Source: an uncultured Lachnospiraceae bacterium (lineage in GTDB: Bacteria; Bacillota; Clostridia; Lachnospirales; Lachnospiraceae). From it: a stretch of DNA of 64,000 nucleotides. The position numbers were made by a program, and so were the translations under genes. The stretch spans positions 62,001 through 126,000 of the forward strand of contig CAKRVA010000003.1 of NCBI GenBank assembly GCA_934408585.1, written 5' to 3'. Positions within the stretch are counted from its first letter, which is position 1; each line of letters opens with the position of its first letter. The notes beneath the pieces are model-generated. The model searched no databases, had not been told where the DNA came from, and was given only the letters and a program-made list of their open reading frames with translations. Positions 52,289 through 60,802 of this stretch are shown here, one piece after another.

Positions 52289-52513
52289 CTAAGAAAGCTC
52301 TCTTACCAAATTTGCAATGCTGTTTACCGTTCTGAAATTTTCTGCCGTTACCATTTCCACACCTATCACAACGCCAAATTTTTCTTCTAACTGCATTACC
52401 AATTTAATAATTTCAAATGAATCTATAATCTCTGCATCAAACAAATCCGTGTCTGCATCTCCATCAAAATCTTCATTTACATTCTTTAACATTTCAATTA
52501 TTTCTTCACACAT
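52289..52513 (-). CDS. Stand-alone carrier protein 3
   Basis: The 74-residue acidic protein carries S32 in EIIDSFEIIKLV as phosphopantetheine site. The sequence AENFRTVNSIANLVREL matches the C-terminal helix of carriers 2 and 4. Located between the decarboxylase and carrier 2, it is the best candidate for holding the amino acid on which the decarboxylase acts. Confidence 0.9.
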   Translation of the reverse strand: MCEEIIEMLKNVNEDFDGDADTDLFDAEIIDSFEIIKLVMQLEEKFGVVIGVEMVTAENFRTVNSIANLVRELS

Positions 52514-52536
52514 TACATAAGTCTCCTTTTCATTCT

Positions 52537-53733
52537 TTATTGTTCACAGTTCCATTTATAGGTTTCATAGGAATCTCTAACTAATCTTAATTCGTCATTC
52601 TCCAGTAAAAATATCTTTGGAAGCTTTCTGCTTAAAAATAAGTAAATACCCTCTGTGACAGAATAAGCTCCGATTTGTTCAAATAGCAACATGTCACCTT
52701 CCCTGACATCTTTTATAGGGACTTCACCCACAAGTACATCTGCGGTTGTACATAAAGAACCACAAATACATGCCGGATTTTTAAATGATTTTTTATCCCC
52801 TAATTTTACTTCCGTATAATCTTTGTCCATTTTTTTGAAGTAACGAACCGGTGGAATTCTTACCCCCATTACCTGTCCATAATAATTCACATGATGAATG
52901 CCACCATCCACAATTACATATTCTTTTTCATTCGTGTACTTCACATCTACTACTTTTGTAAGATAATTGCCACATTCGGCTGTTAAGTATCGTCCCAGTT
53001 CTATCGTAATTTCTATCTTTTCATCTATTAAAGCCAAGGATTTTGTGCAAGTCTCTAATATTTCATCCCCTTGCACACCTTTTCCAAAATAATCAACCGG
53101 AAGTCCCGGTCCGTACTCCAAGTTCTCTAATTCAACCTCATACGTTGTTTCTAACTCCTTATAAATCTTATTAAGGTTCTCCAATTCCTGCACAATCCGC
53201 TCTGCTTTTTTCTGAGTTCCGGAATAATAATGAATTCCACTTATTTTTAAATTAGGAAATTCATCACGTTTTTCTATCATCTCCTTTACCATTGCAAGAT
53301 CAACTCCGAATTGATTTCCACTACTTAGTCGAATCAATACTTTTACATTTCGATTTTCCTCTGCTGCGCATTGTTGTATTATACTCAGATGTTTTTGCGA
53401 TTCTGCAGTATAAACCTGCACTCCATAACGCATAGCTTCCTTTACATCCGGGTATTCTTTGTTGACGCCGGATAATACTATCTTTTCTGCCGGAACCTGC
53501 ACCGATTTACAAATTGACATTTCTCCCGGAGAACATACTTCTACCTTGTCCACATATGGTATTGCTATTCGCACTAAAAACGGATTGGCTTTCATGGCGT
53601 AGCACAATTTTGCATTTGAATTTCTATCTAATTGCTCCCTGACTTCACTTATTCTTTTCTTAAATTTTCCCGTATCAAAAATATATGCAGGTGTGTTCAT
53701 TATACTTAATTGTTCTAATAACTTCATTTGCAT
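52537..53733 (-). CDS. Fold-III PLP decarboxylase, carrier-linked type
   Basis: The 398-residue protein is a LysA/ornithine-decarboxylase-like enzyme. K48 in YAMKANPF should bind PLP; GIHYYSGTQ, EYGPGLPVDYFGKG and ELGRYLTAECG are the usual cofactor-binding blocks, and CICGSLCTTADVL supplies the active-site Cys at the dimer interface. It differs from true diaminopimelate decarboxylase in these motifs. BtrK of butirosin synthesis, from the same superfamily, decarboxylates glutamyl bound to carrier BtrI. This gene stands 23 nt from a carrier gene and 4 nt from an amino-acid ligase, so decarboxylation on the carrier is a good hypothesis. Confidence 0.82.
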   Translation of the reverse strand: MQMKLLEQLSIMNTPAYIFDTGKFKKRISEVREQLDRNSNAKLCYAMKANPFLVRIAIPYVDKVEVCSPGEMSICKSVQVPAEKIVLSGVNKEYPDVKEAMRYGVQVYTAESQKHLSIIQQCAAEENRNVKVLIRLSSGNQFGVDLAMVKEMIEKRDEFPNLKISGIHYYSGTQKKAERIVQELENLNKIYKELETTYEVELENLEYGPGLPVDYFGKGVQGDEILETCTKSLALIDEKIEITIELGRYLTAECGNYLTKVVDVKYTNEKEYVIVDGGIHHVNYYGQVMGVRIPPVRYFKKMDKDYTEVKLGDKKSFKNPACICGSLCTTADVLVGEVPIKDVREGDMLLFEQIGAYSVTEGIYLFLSRKLPKIFLLENDELRLVRDSYETYKWNCEQ

Positions 53734-53737
53734 ACAC

Positions 53738-55252
53738 TTATACCCCCAGATAATCCTTCTTTAATTTTTTCCTGTCTATTTTCCCATTATCCGTCAATGG
53801 CATCTGATCAATCTGGATAAATTTACCCGGAATCATATATTTAAATATACACTGTTTTAACTCTTTTTTTATTACCGCTTTATCCACATTTCCCTGGTAA
53901 AAGGCTATTATCTCCTTTTCCTTTTCATCATACAGGCAACAAACTCTTTCAATTCCTGAGATTTTACCGATATGTGCATCTATTTCCAATAATTCTATTC
54001 TGTGACCCATATGCTTTATCTGAAAATCTCTTCTTCCTATGTAAATCAGATTTCCATCTTCCTGATATTTTCCCAAGTCACCCGTGCAGTATATCAATTC
54101 ATGGTATTTATTATTTACTGGATTCTGTTTAAATACTTTATCCGTCTTTTCCTTGTCTCCATAATATCCCAGTGCCAACGTAGAACCGGCTACACAGATT
54201 TCGCCTTCCAAATCCGTAGTACAAATTTCTTTCTGTTCTTCATTTAGCAAAAATACTTTTTCGTTTGGAAATGCCTTCCCGATTGGAAGTATATCTTTGC
54301 CATTCCATTCCTTGGGAACTATATAGTAAGTACAATTGCATGTTACCTCTGTTGGTCCGTATAAATTTACAAACATAGCGTCCGGTAAGGCTTTTCTCCA
54401 TTCATTCAAATGCATTGGCGGCATTACTTCCCCACTAAACAGCACCTTATTCACGGACGTCGGAATTTTGTACAAAAATCCTCTCAATGCTGTAATCTGG
54501 CATAACGCCGATACTGCCCATATTAATGTTGTTATTTTTTCCCTTTCAATAATATCCAGCAACTTCTGTGGAAAGGAAAAAGCTTCTCTTGGTATGATAT
54601 ATAAAGTCGCACCTGTCATCAGCATAGAATAAATATCTTTTACTGATACATCAAAATCAAATGGTGCCTGGTTTCCAATAATATCGTCACATGTCAAATG
54701 AAAAATTGTCACAAAATAGTGGATAAACTCTATCACCGAAGCATGACCAACTGCCACACCTTTAGGTGTTCCGGTCGACCCCGAGGTAAAATTCACATAC
54801 AATGGCTCTGTATCTACCATCCTGCACCGTATGTCAGCTAATCTGCTTTGATGAATATCACTATTCAGAAGTTCCTCTGCAAGAAGGATTTCTCCCTTAT
54901 ACTCCATCCCCTGTATTTTATCAAAATGTGCCCTATCTGTAATTACAACCGGTGAATCCAACATATCCATAATAGTTTCCAAGCGCCTTACCGGTTGCAG
55001 AGGATTTAACAGGCTATATGCTCCCCCCGCATATACAATTCCCAAAAAAACTTCTAATGTCAGTATTCCCTTTTCCATATAAACAGGAATTACTTTGTTT
55101 TGGATTTCATATTTGCTCAGTCCACTTCCTATCCTCTGTGAGAAATGTTTCAAATCTATAAATGAACACTCCCCTTGTATATCCCTTACAGCTATCTTAT
55201 CACGATATTGTTCTGCGGCTGCTTCCAGAAATTCTAAAACATTTTTTTCCAT
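53738..55252 (-). CDS. DltA-like amino-acid adenylating enzyme, first ligase
   Basis: GGAG 8 nt before the ATG at 55252 gives a 504-residue enzyme that clears the upstream gene; the longer frame to 55300 would overlap it. The core is complete: YVNFTSGSTGTPKG (153-166), LYGPTEVT, YCTGDLG, YIGRRDFQIKHMGHRIELLEID and the catalytic lysine in LTDNGKIDRK. The A4 segment PFDFDVSVKDIY has Asp201 at the position that holds the alpha-amino group (GrsA D235), so an alpha-amino acid is the likely substrate. The next gene, 4 nt away, is the PLP decarboxylase. Confidence 0.9.
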   Translation of the reverse strand: MEKNVLEFLEAAAEQYRDKIAVRDIQGECSFIDLKHFSQRIGSGLSKYEIQNKVIPVYMEKGILTLEVFLGIVYAGGAYSLLNPLQPVRRLETIMDMLDSPVVITDRAHFDKIQGMEYKGEILLAEELLNSDIHQSRLADIRCRMVDTEPLYVNFTSGSTGTPKGVAVGHASVIEFIHYFVTIFHLTCDDIIGNQAPFDFDVSVKDIYSMLMTGATLYIIPREAFSFPQKLLDIIEREKITTLIWAVSALCQITALRGFLYKIPTSVNKVLFSGEVMPPMHLNEWRKALPDAMFVNLYGPTEVTCNCTYYIVPKEWNGKDILPIGKAFPNEKVFLLNEEQKEICTTDLEGEICVAGSTLALGYYGDKEKTDKVFKQNPVNNKYHELIYCTGDLGKYQEDGNLIYIGRRDFQIKHMGHRIELLEIDAHIGKISGIERVCCLYDEKEKEIIAFYQGNVDKAVIKKELKQCIFKYMIPGKFIQIDQMPLTDNGKIDRKKLKKDYLGV

Positions 55253-55280
55253 GGCACATACTCCATTTCTATATATCGAC

Positions 55281-56117
55281 TTACTGTCGTATCCATTCAT
55301 CCGTATATTTGTTTACCAATTCGTACCCCAAACCATGATGGTACCTCAATGATGCGCGGTTATTCGTTTCTATCCAGCCAATACTTTGTTCTATACCACA
55401 CTCTATTAATCGTTTCAGACCATAATAGGATAGCATCGGTGCTAATCCCTGCAGCCGATACTTCTCTTCAATCATGATACCTTCCCCATATGCCGTTAAC
55501 CCTGATAAGGTACTCATACTTACTGCACATAAATTTTTCTCTTTATCTAATATTCCACCAAATATTCTCTTTTTGCCATCTGCCTCTACATGATTAATTT
55601 GATAATCTGTTATGATATTTGTTGACAATAGCATTTTTTTTACCTGAGTCTGATAAGTACCGTCTAGAACAGCATACGAAAATCCTTCCCCTTCTAGTCT
55701 TTTAATAAAGTCTTCGGATTTTTTACAATTTTCATATACTTCTTCTGTATGTCCGCATATTTGAACAAGCGTGCCTTTCTTACTAAACCGCTGGCTTTTC
55801 AATCCATTCTCAACAGTTACCGGACATTCCTCTGATTTTTCCTTACGAAAAACATATTCAAAAACTACCTTTTTATCCAAATTGGGAACGCTAAACTCCA
55901 TATATGGGTCAATATTTACACACAATTTGTAATATGTTTGTTCATCAATTATTAAAAGAAGTCCACTTTCCTGTATTTCAAAATATGCACGCTTTTGCCC
56001 AATACAGTTTTCCAAATCCCTGGGCATAAAGTAAATATTAGAAAATGTTTTTTTATGCTTCTTTCGTTCTTCCCGTACAATGGTTTTGTACTGTTCTATA
56101 TCCGTTAGTTTTTCCAT
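55281..56117 (-). CDS. Two-part GNAT acyltransferase, copy 3
   Basis: GGAG 6 nt before the ATG at 56117 fixes the start (278 aa; frame open to a GTG at 56132). It has the family pattern EKLTDIEQYKTIV, FSNIYFMPRDLENCIGQKRAYFEIQESG and YYKLCVNI. The GNAT half contains GEGIMIEEKYRLQGLAPMLSYYGLKRL and ends WIETNNRASLRYHHGLGYELVNKYTDEW. The ending is nearly the same as in copies 1 and 2, while the N-terminal halves have drifted more. It lies between carrier 4 and the first ligase, forming the module carrier-GNAT-ligase. Confidence 0.78.
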   Translation of the reverse strand: MEKLTDIEQYKTIVREERKKHKKTFSNIYFMPRDLENCIGQKRAYFEIQESGLLLIIDEQTYYKLCVNIDPYMEFSVPNLDKKVVFEYVFRKEKSEECPVTVENGLKSQRFSKKGTLVQICGHTEEVYENCKKSEDFIKRLEGEGFSYAVLDGTYQTQVKKMLLSTNIITDYQINHVEADGKKRIFGGILDKEKNLCAVSMSTLSGLTAYGEGIMIEEKYRLQGLAPMLSYYGLKRLIECGIEQSIGWIETNNRASLRYHHGLGYELVNKYTDEWIRQ

Positions 56118-56147
56118 TTCCATCTCCAACACATATGATATAGCATT

Positions 56148-56378
56148 CTATTTTTCTACAATTCTTGCTATCATTTCAACTATTTTGTTTGCTGTCTGGA
56201 AGTTTTCGGGAGTCACTTCATCTACGTCAATCATAATATCAAATGCATCCTCAAATTCCACTACCAGTTTAACAATATCAAATGAGTCCAGGATATCTGT
56301 AGCCAATAAATCGCGGTTCATATCTTCCACTAATTCCTCATTAAATTCTCTCATTATTTCAATAATTTTCTCTCTCAT
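56148..56378 (-). CDS. Stand-alone carrier protein 4
   Basis: AGGAG 7-8 nt upstream places the start at ATG 56378 (76 aa). S32 in DILDSFDIVKLV is the phosphopantetheine site. The downstream VEFEDAFDIMIDVDEVTPENFQTANKIVEM matches carriers 2 and 3. The 5' end overlaps the end of the WcbI-like gene by 20 nt. It is the first carrier of the operon and probably works with GNAT copy 3. Confidence 0.9.
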   Translation of the reverse strand: MREKIIEIMREFNEELVEDMNRDLLATDILDSFDIVKLVVEFEDAFDIMIDVDEVTPENFQTANKIVEMIARIVEK

Positions 56379-57669
56379 TTTTTCTCTCCTTTGTTTCATT
56401 ATACTTCATAATACTTTCTTTCAAAGCTTCATCGCATCCCATGTGCTCTACTAAATCAATTGCTGCCAGACAATATTCAGCCAGGAAGGTAAGATACTCT
56501 CTTTCTTTCAAATATCTCACTTTGTAATAGGTAGTCACCCGATACTTCTTGTTTTTCAGTTGTTCTCTTAATTGCAACGCAACCTGCACACTTGGATAAA
56601 TGAGAAATTCACTTCCCGTTTCCTGTTCTATTATTTTTTGCCTATCCTCAATAGGAATTCTCAACTCGGGCAGCTGGAGTTGTTTTAGTATCTCCTCTGC
56701 GACATAAGAGACTACAGGTTCATTCCACTCATTCAAATTTCTGCAAAGACATCTATGACTATTTTTTTTAATAAAATCACCCAATTTAATGCTATCCGAT
56801 TTTTCTAATTCTATAAAACGCTGAATTTCGTTGTCAAAATTCTCCAAAACAAAATCCCTGGAAAAATAGTCTTCCCTTAAGAGATTATCTACCATATCCA
56901 CTATCTTCTGTTTTCGAAAACACTTTGCTTCCAATTCCTGTTCTTTTCTTCCAAAGGCAAGCGTTTCGTAATTTAGTTGAACTCTTTCTTTTTCTCTAAG
57001 CAGGAGCTCGCTATAAATGTCTCTATCCCTTTCATACTGTGGAAAATATCCAGCAAATCCATAATCCGCTATTGATATAATCTTACAATTAGAGTTTAAG
57101 GTCCTTTTTCCTCTTACTTTTAAATTAAATTTTTCCTTTTCACATGATGAACGTATATATACATCACATTTTCTGCACAAATGGATGTATTCCTGAAGTC
57201 GGTTCATATATGGTTCTGAAATGGAATCTTCTGGGAAATACACAATATGATACTTTTTCAAAAGCTCCACATTCTTTTCAAGCAGCAGCAATGTCTGACG
57301 TATCAGCTGAGTTCCCATACAAACCATTAATCTCTTCCCATATAACAGTCCCTCTACCAGTTCTCTGCTTATATAATGAATATATTCCTTTCTTCCCAAG
57401 TGTCGCAGACGTTTTGCATCCCCATCAAAACCTACACTATCACATATTACAATCAATTCATCTGAAAAGAGCACATCATTCATAAAAACTGTCTCAATTC
57501 CATAGTCCTTATATTGTTGCAGGACGACTTCACTTTTATGATCTGTAACTACTTTTTTTATGCGTAGCTTGCTGTTATATAATTTTATAAACTCTTCCGT
57601 TTCTGATGCATCACCATATATAAATATGTCTCTTAAATGTATGTCTCCCTGCACTTCATCTAAATTCAT
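56359..57669 (-). CDS. WcbI-like homologue B, motif degenerate
   Basis: The 436-residue protein shares layout with the copies at 45084 and 57679: an N-terminal alpha/beta domain (DIFIYGDASETEEFI), a central LMVCMGTQLIRQTLLLL, CDVYIRSSCE, CKIISIADYGFAGYFPQ and a C-terminal FLIYPSVQVALQL. In the signature position it reads MGTQ (118-121), not GNC, so the Cys thought to matter in WcbI-type proteins is missing. It may be inactive, regulatory, or use other residues. It overlaps carrier 4 and stands 9 nt after the next WcbI-like gene. Confidence 0.62.
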   Translation of the reverse strand: MNLDEVQGDIHLRDIFIYGDASETEEFIKLYNSKLRIKKVVTDHKSEVVLQQYKDYGIETVFMNDVLFSDELIVICDSVGFDGDAKRLRHLGRKEYIHYISRELVEGLLYGKRLMVCMGTQLIRQTLLLLEKNVELLKKYHIVYFPEDSISEPYMNRLQEYIHLCRKCDVYIRSSCEKEKFNLKVRGKRTLNSNCKIISIADYGFAGYFPQYERDRDIYSELLLREKERVQLNYETLAFGRKEQELEAKCFRKQKIVDMVDNLLREDYFSRDFVLENFDNEIQRFIELEKSDSIKLGDFIKKNSHRCLCRNLNEWNEPVVSYVAEEILKQLQLPELRIPIEDRQKIIEQETGSEFLIYPSVQVALQLREQLKNKKYRVTTYYKVRYLKEREYLTFLAEYCLAAIDLVEHMGCDEALKESIMKYNETKERKNERENY

Positions 57670-57678
57670 CTTCTTACC

Positions 57679-58923
57679 CTACCACATCATTTTGATTTTC
57701 ATTGCTTTTCTTGTATATTCAATATAATGCTCCATATACTCTCTAAATGTCATATATTGTATGCCACTGCCCGTTATTACACCATACTGGTATGACTCAT
57801 TCGCGAATTCAAGATTCAGGCTTTTTGCTACACTTGGGTATATTGGTACATCTCCCCCTTCATGAATATGCATTGGTGATTGTTGTTCTAATGTCAACAC
57901 TTCCTCTTCGGATACCTCTAGTTTAGCTAGCAATCTTCTGACATATTCCCATATGATAAACTTTGTAGCATGCACAGAATTTTGAAAAAGCATTTTCTTT
58001 GCATAATTTTCTTTTATATAATCGCCTATCGTAACATCAATTTGTCTCTCTGCAATATCCACAGAACGCAACGCTAAACGCACATTTCTAATTGCTTCCT
58101 TCTCACTATAAAAATTATCATCAGATAACACTTCTATAATCTTTCCAGTAGTGTCACCATTAAGAACCATTTTGTTAATGTTTAGATCCGCCCGTCGATA
58201 TAACGTATGATAAAAGTCTAAATCTCTGGGGGTGTTATATGGATGCAAATACCATTCATTATAAATGGTGCTATCCATTTCAACCTCTGGCCAATATAAT
58301 GATACTACAACATTAGATATTGAAATAACCTTACATTCATCGTTTAAATCATCTTCCCCTAACGAATATATACTATCTCGATCCAGAACTTTGGGTGTGT
58401 AAACATATAAATCACAGATATCTTTCATATGATACAGTAAGCGATTAATGACTACCGACTGCCCTTTGTTCGTTTGTGTAAAAACAGAACTATATTCTTC
58501 TGTGAATGCAGGAACCTGAACAATGCATTTATAGATATCCCGCAAAACACACTGCCCATAAAACAATGCTATTTTTTTACCTGAAAACACAGCCGTCGCA
58601 ATGTTGGATTCCACAAAATTCTCATACATCATCCATCCATCCGCATATAACTGCAGCTCTATCGTCCGAAATGCAAACGGACCGCATACTACCATATAAT
58701 CTCCTTCTTCAATATCCTCCTTTCTATATTTACAAACATCCAACTCTCCAAGAAAAGCTTGTTTTCCCCATTCGGATTCAATATTACTTACGCAATGAGT
58801 AATATTCATTTTGTCCTTGTGTTCCAGATAAAACTCTTCCGCAACTGTACCTGCTCCAAAAAGTACTATCCTTTTTGTGGATAATTGATTTCTTACGATA
58901 TCCTTTATCTGCTCTTTTGTCAT
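57679..58923 (-). CDS. WcbI-like homologue C
   Basis: The 414-residue protein starts with a dinucleotide-binding-like segment RIVLFGAGTVAEEFYLEHKD. Its WcbI-like part has KIALFYGQCVLRDIYKCI (GQC at 123-125), CDLYVYTPKVLD and CKVISISNVVVSLYWPEVEMD. RADLNINKMVLNG parallels CGDLNINKMIKEG of copy A, and VPIYPSVAKSLNLEF is the shared C-terminal block. The Asn of GNC is replaced by Gln but the Cys is kept. Role by analogy: acyl transfer in polysaccharide synthesis. It lies 29 nt after a single-type GNAT gene. Confidence 0.68.
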   Translation of the reverse strand: MTKEQIKDIVRNQLSTKRIVLFGAGTVAEEFYLEHKDKMNITHCVSNIESEWGKQAFLGELDVCKYRKEDIEEGDYMVVCGPFAFRTIELQLYADGWMMYENFVESNIATAVFSGKKIALFYGQCVLRDIYKCIVQVPAFTEEYSSVFTQTNKGQSVVINRLLYHMKDICDLYVYTPKVLDRDSIYSLGEDDLNDECKVISISNVVVSLYWPEVEMDSTIYNEWYLHPYNTPRDLDFYHTLYRRADLNINKMVLNGDTTGKIIEVLSDDNFYSEKEAIRNVRLALRSVDIAERQIDVTIGDYIKENYAKKMLFQNSVHATKFIIWEYVRRLLAKLEVSEEEVLTLEQQSPMHIHEGGDVPIYPSVAKSLNLEFANESYQYGVITGSGIQYMTFREYMEHYIEYTRKAMKIKMMW

Positions 58924-58952
58924 AAAGCATTACGCTCCTATTCGTTTACCCT

Positions 58953-59741
58953 TTATATAGAGTCTACTTTAGTCATTTTCCCATACTCACCACATTTTTT
59001 ATGTAATAGCTCATGATACTTTATCATTTTAGGTGAGGTAGCAAATGTATAAGCCTTTTTACCTTCTAATGCTAATTGTTCAAGCATATAATTACTCAAC
59101 ATCATATATGCATTCGTATTTCGGAATGTTTCATGAACAATTGTCCCACCCACCACAGCAATTCCATCTGCCTCTGCATATGTGGCGGTATGGGCAATAA
59201 TAATTCCATTCTCTCTTATAATATAACTGCGACCGGTATGCGTACGGATTCTCTCTTCCAATTGTTCGGCAAGTACCTGTGTTGTATAATGTCCGCCAAT
59301 TTCCTTATCCTGACAAATAAGCTCTGCAATTTCTTTTGTATCATCAGGTATTGCTTCTTCTATGATTTTGTCAGGAATGACTTTCCGATGCCTGTCCATC
59401 AAAAATATCTCCCCATAGGTTGAATGGTATTCCGGGCACCGTATTGCAAGTTGTTCTATGATATTTCGCTCTCCAGAAATCATTGCAACCGGATATTGAT
59501 TAAGAACTGAAACAATTGAATCCATATTACAAGTTTCGGGTAAACAATATAGCTGCATACTGTCATAGTACTTCATCAGAACCAGCGAAATATCAGAATT
59601 CGTCTCTTCGATCCATACTTTTATATTATCCGTGGAAATTCCATAGTTTGCAATGTCAATATACAAATAGATACAATTATGTATGTCCTTTTGAAGAAAC
59701 TTGAGGATTCTCTCCTGTTCTCTGTCTTCTGCTAATCTCAT
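58953..59741 (-). CDS. GNAT family acetyltransferase, 262 aa
   Basis: This protein is not a close relative of the three two-part copies. Residues 1-125 resemble the N-terminal half of tandem GNAT proteins with an LYCLPETCNMDSI region. The second half has the GNAT core YIIRENGIIIAHTATYAEADGIAVVGGTIVHETFRNT, in which the pantetheine loop is unusual (FRNTNAYMML where R-x-x-G-x-G would be). The end TFATSPKMIKYHELLHKKCG is typical. ATGA coupling joins it to the aminotransferase upstream. It could acylate the amine made by that enzyme. Confidence 0.72.
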   Translation of the reverse strand: MRLAEDREQERILKFLQKDIHNCIYLYIDIANYGISTDNIKVWIEETNSDISLVLMKYYDSMQLYCLPETCNMDSIVSVLNQYPVAMISGERNIIEQLAIRCPEYHSTYGEIFLMDRHRKVIPDKIIEEAIPDDTKEIAELICQDKEIGGHYTTQVLAEQLEERIRTHTGRSYIIRENGIIIAHTATYAEADGIAVVGGTIVHETFRNTNAYMMLSNYMLEQLALEGKKAYTFATSPKMIKYHELLHKKCGEYGKMTKVDSI

Positions 59742-60802
59742 TCCATCCCCCTTATTGTTTCCATTGCCTGAAGTAATTCCTCATAATCATCCCAGCACAA
59801 ATTTCCTAAATGGCCTACTCTGAGCAGAATATCCTCATATGCTCCCCCGCTTGGCGTTACTACAAAACCATACTCCTCTTTCAGATGCTGATACATTTCT
59901 TTGGCATCAGAAGCAAACAAAACCGGTGTCAAAGCATTTGATAATGTATAGGAAGGTATCGAAAATCCTCTCTTTTTCAGTTCTTCCCGAAATCGAAGTG
60001 CTGTCTCCCGCATTTCATTCTGCAAATTAACCATTCCATACTTCTGTATGCTTTCCAATCTTTGATGAAGTTCCAGTAACGTTCCAATGGCCGGTGTAAA
60101 CGGTGTTTGTCCCCGCTCCAAATTACAAATGTGGCTCTTAAAGTCCAAATACATTGTTTTTGTTGGAATCGTTTGTACCCGGTCCCGATAGATTCTCTCA
60201 CTAATTTCAACAATAGCTATTCCCGGTGACAACGCCAATGCTTTATGCGAGCTGGTAATCAGCAAATCAATTGCCTGATGTTCAAAATGCAGCTGCTCCG
60301 CACCATATGCACTTATTGCATCCACGACAAGATACAAATCATTCCTCTGACAATAATCTTTCAACAAATTAATATCATACAACTGCCCTGTTGACGTTTC
60401 ATGAAGATTTACTAAAAGGGCCTGATAGCACCTTCCATCGAACTTCTCCAGCATTTCTGCCGTAAGTTCCTCTCCGAACGGGATCTGCACTTCATCATAC
60501 GGAATTTTATGGATATCACAGATTTGTGAGAAACGTTTTCCAAAACTTCCGCCATTGATAACCAGTAAGCGGTCCTCTCGTGTAAAACAATTTATTACTG
60601 TTGCCTCCATTGCACCTGTTCCGGATGCAGTAAGAAATACTGTTTTTGCAGATAGCGGTGCATGAACACTATCTTTAAACATTTTTTCATTTTCCAACAT
60701 TATTTTTGAAAATTCTCCGGTTCGAAAATATGGCAACTGTCTGGAAGCCACTTCTAATGTCTCCGGAAACATTTCCACCGGACCTACTGTAAATAATTTC
60801 AT
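59738..60802 (-). CDS. Class V aminotransferase (PhnW/SGAT-like)
   Basis: The 354-residue PLP enzyme has the class V layout: LFTVGPVEMFPETLEVA at the start, LTASGTGAMEATVIN, LVNLHETSTGQLYDI, VVDAISAYGAEQ and the PLP lysine K187 in ITSSHKALALSPG. The closest groups I recognise are 2-aminoethylphosphonate-pyruvate and serine-glyoxylate/alanine-glyoxylate aminotransferases. It overlaps the nucleotidyltransferase gene by 4 nt and the GNAT gene by 4 nt. No phosphoenolpyruvate mutase or phosphonopyruvate decarboxylase is present, so an aminoethylphosphonate role would need those genes elsewhere. Making another amino compound that is then CDP-activated is equally possible. Confidence 0.82.
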   Translation of the reverse strand: MKLFTVGPVEMFPETLEVASRQLPYFRTGEFSKIMLENEKMFKDSVHAPLSAKTVFLTASGTGAMEATVINCFTREDRLLVINGGSFGKRFSQICDIHKIPYDEVQIPFGEELTAEMLEKFDGRCYQALLVNLHETSTGQLYDINLLKDYCQRNDLYLVVDAISAYGAEQLHFEHQAIDLLITSSHKALALSPGIAIVEISERIYRDRVQTIPTKTMYLDFKSHICNLERGQTPFTPAIGTLLELHQRLESIQKYGMVNLQNEMRETALRFREELKKRGFSIPSYTLSNALTPVLFASDAKEMYQHLKEEYGFVVTPSGGAYEDILLRVGHLGNLCWDDYEELLQAMETIRGME

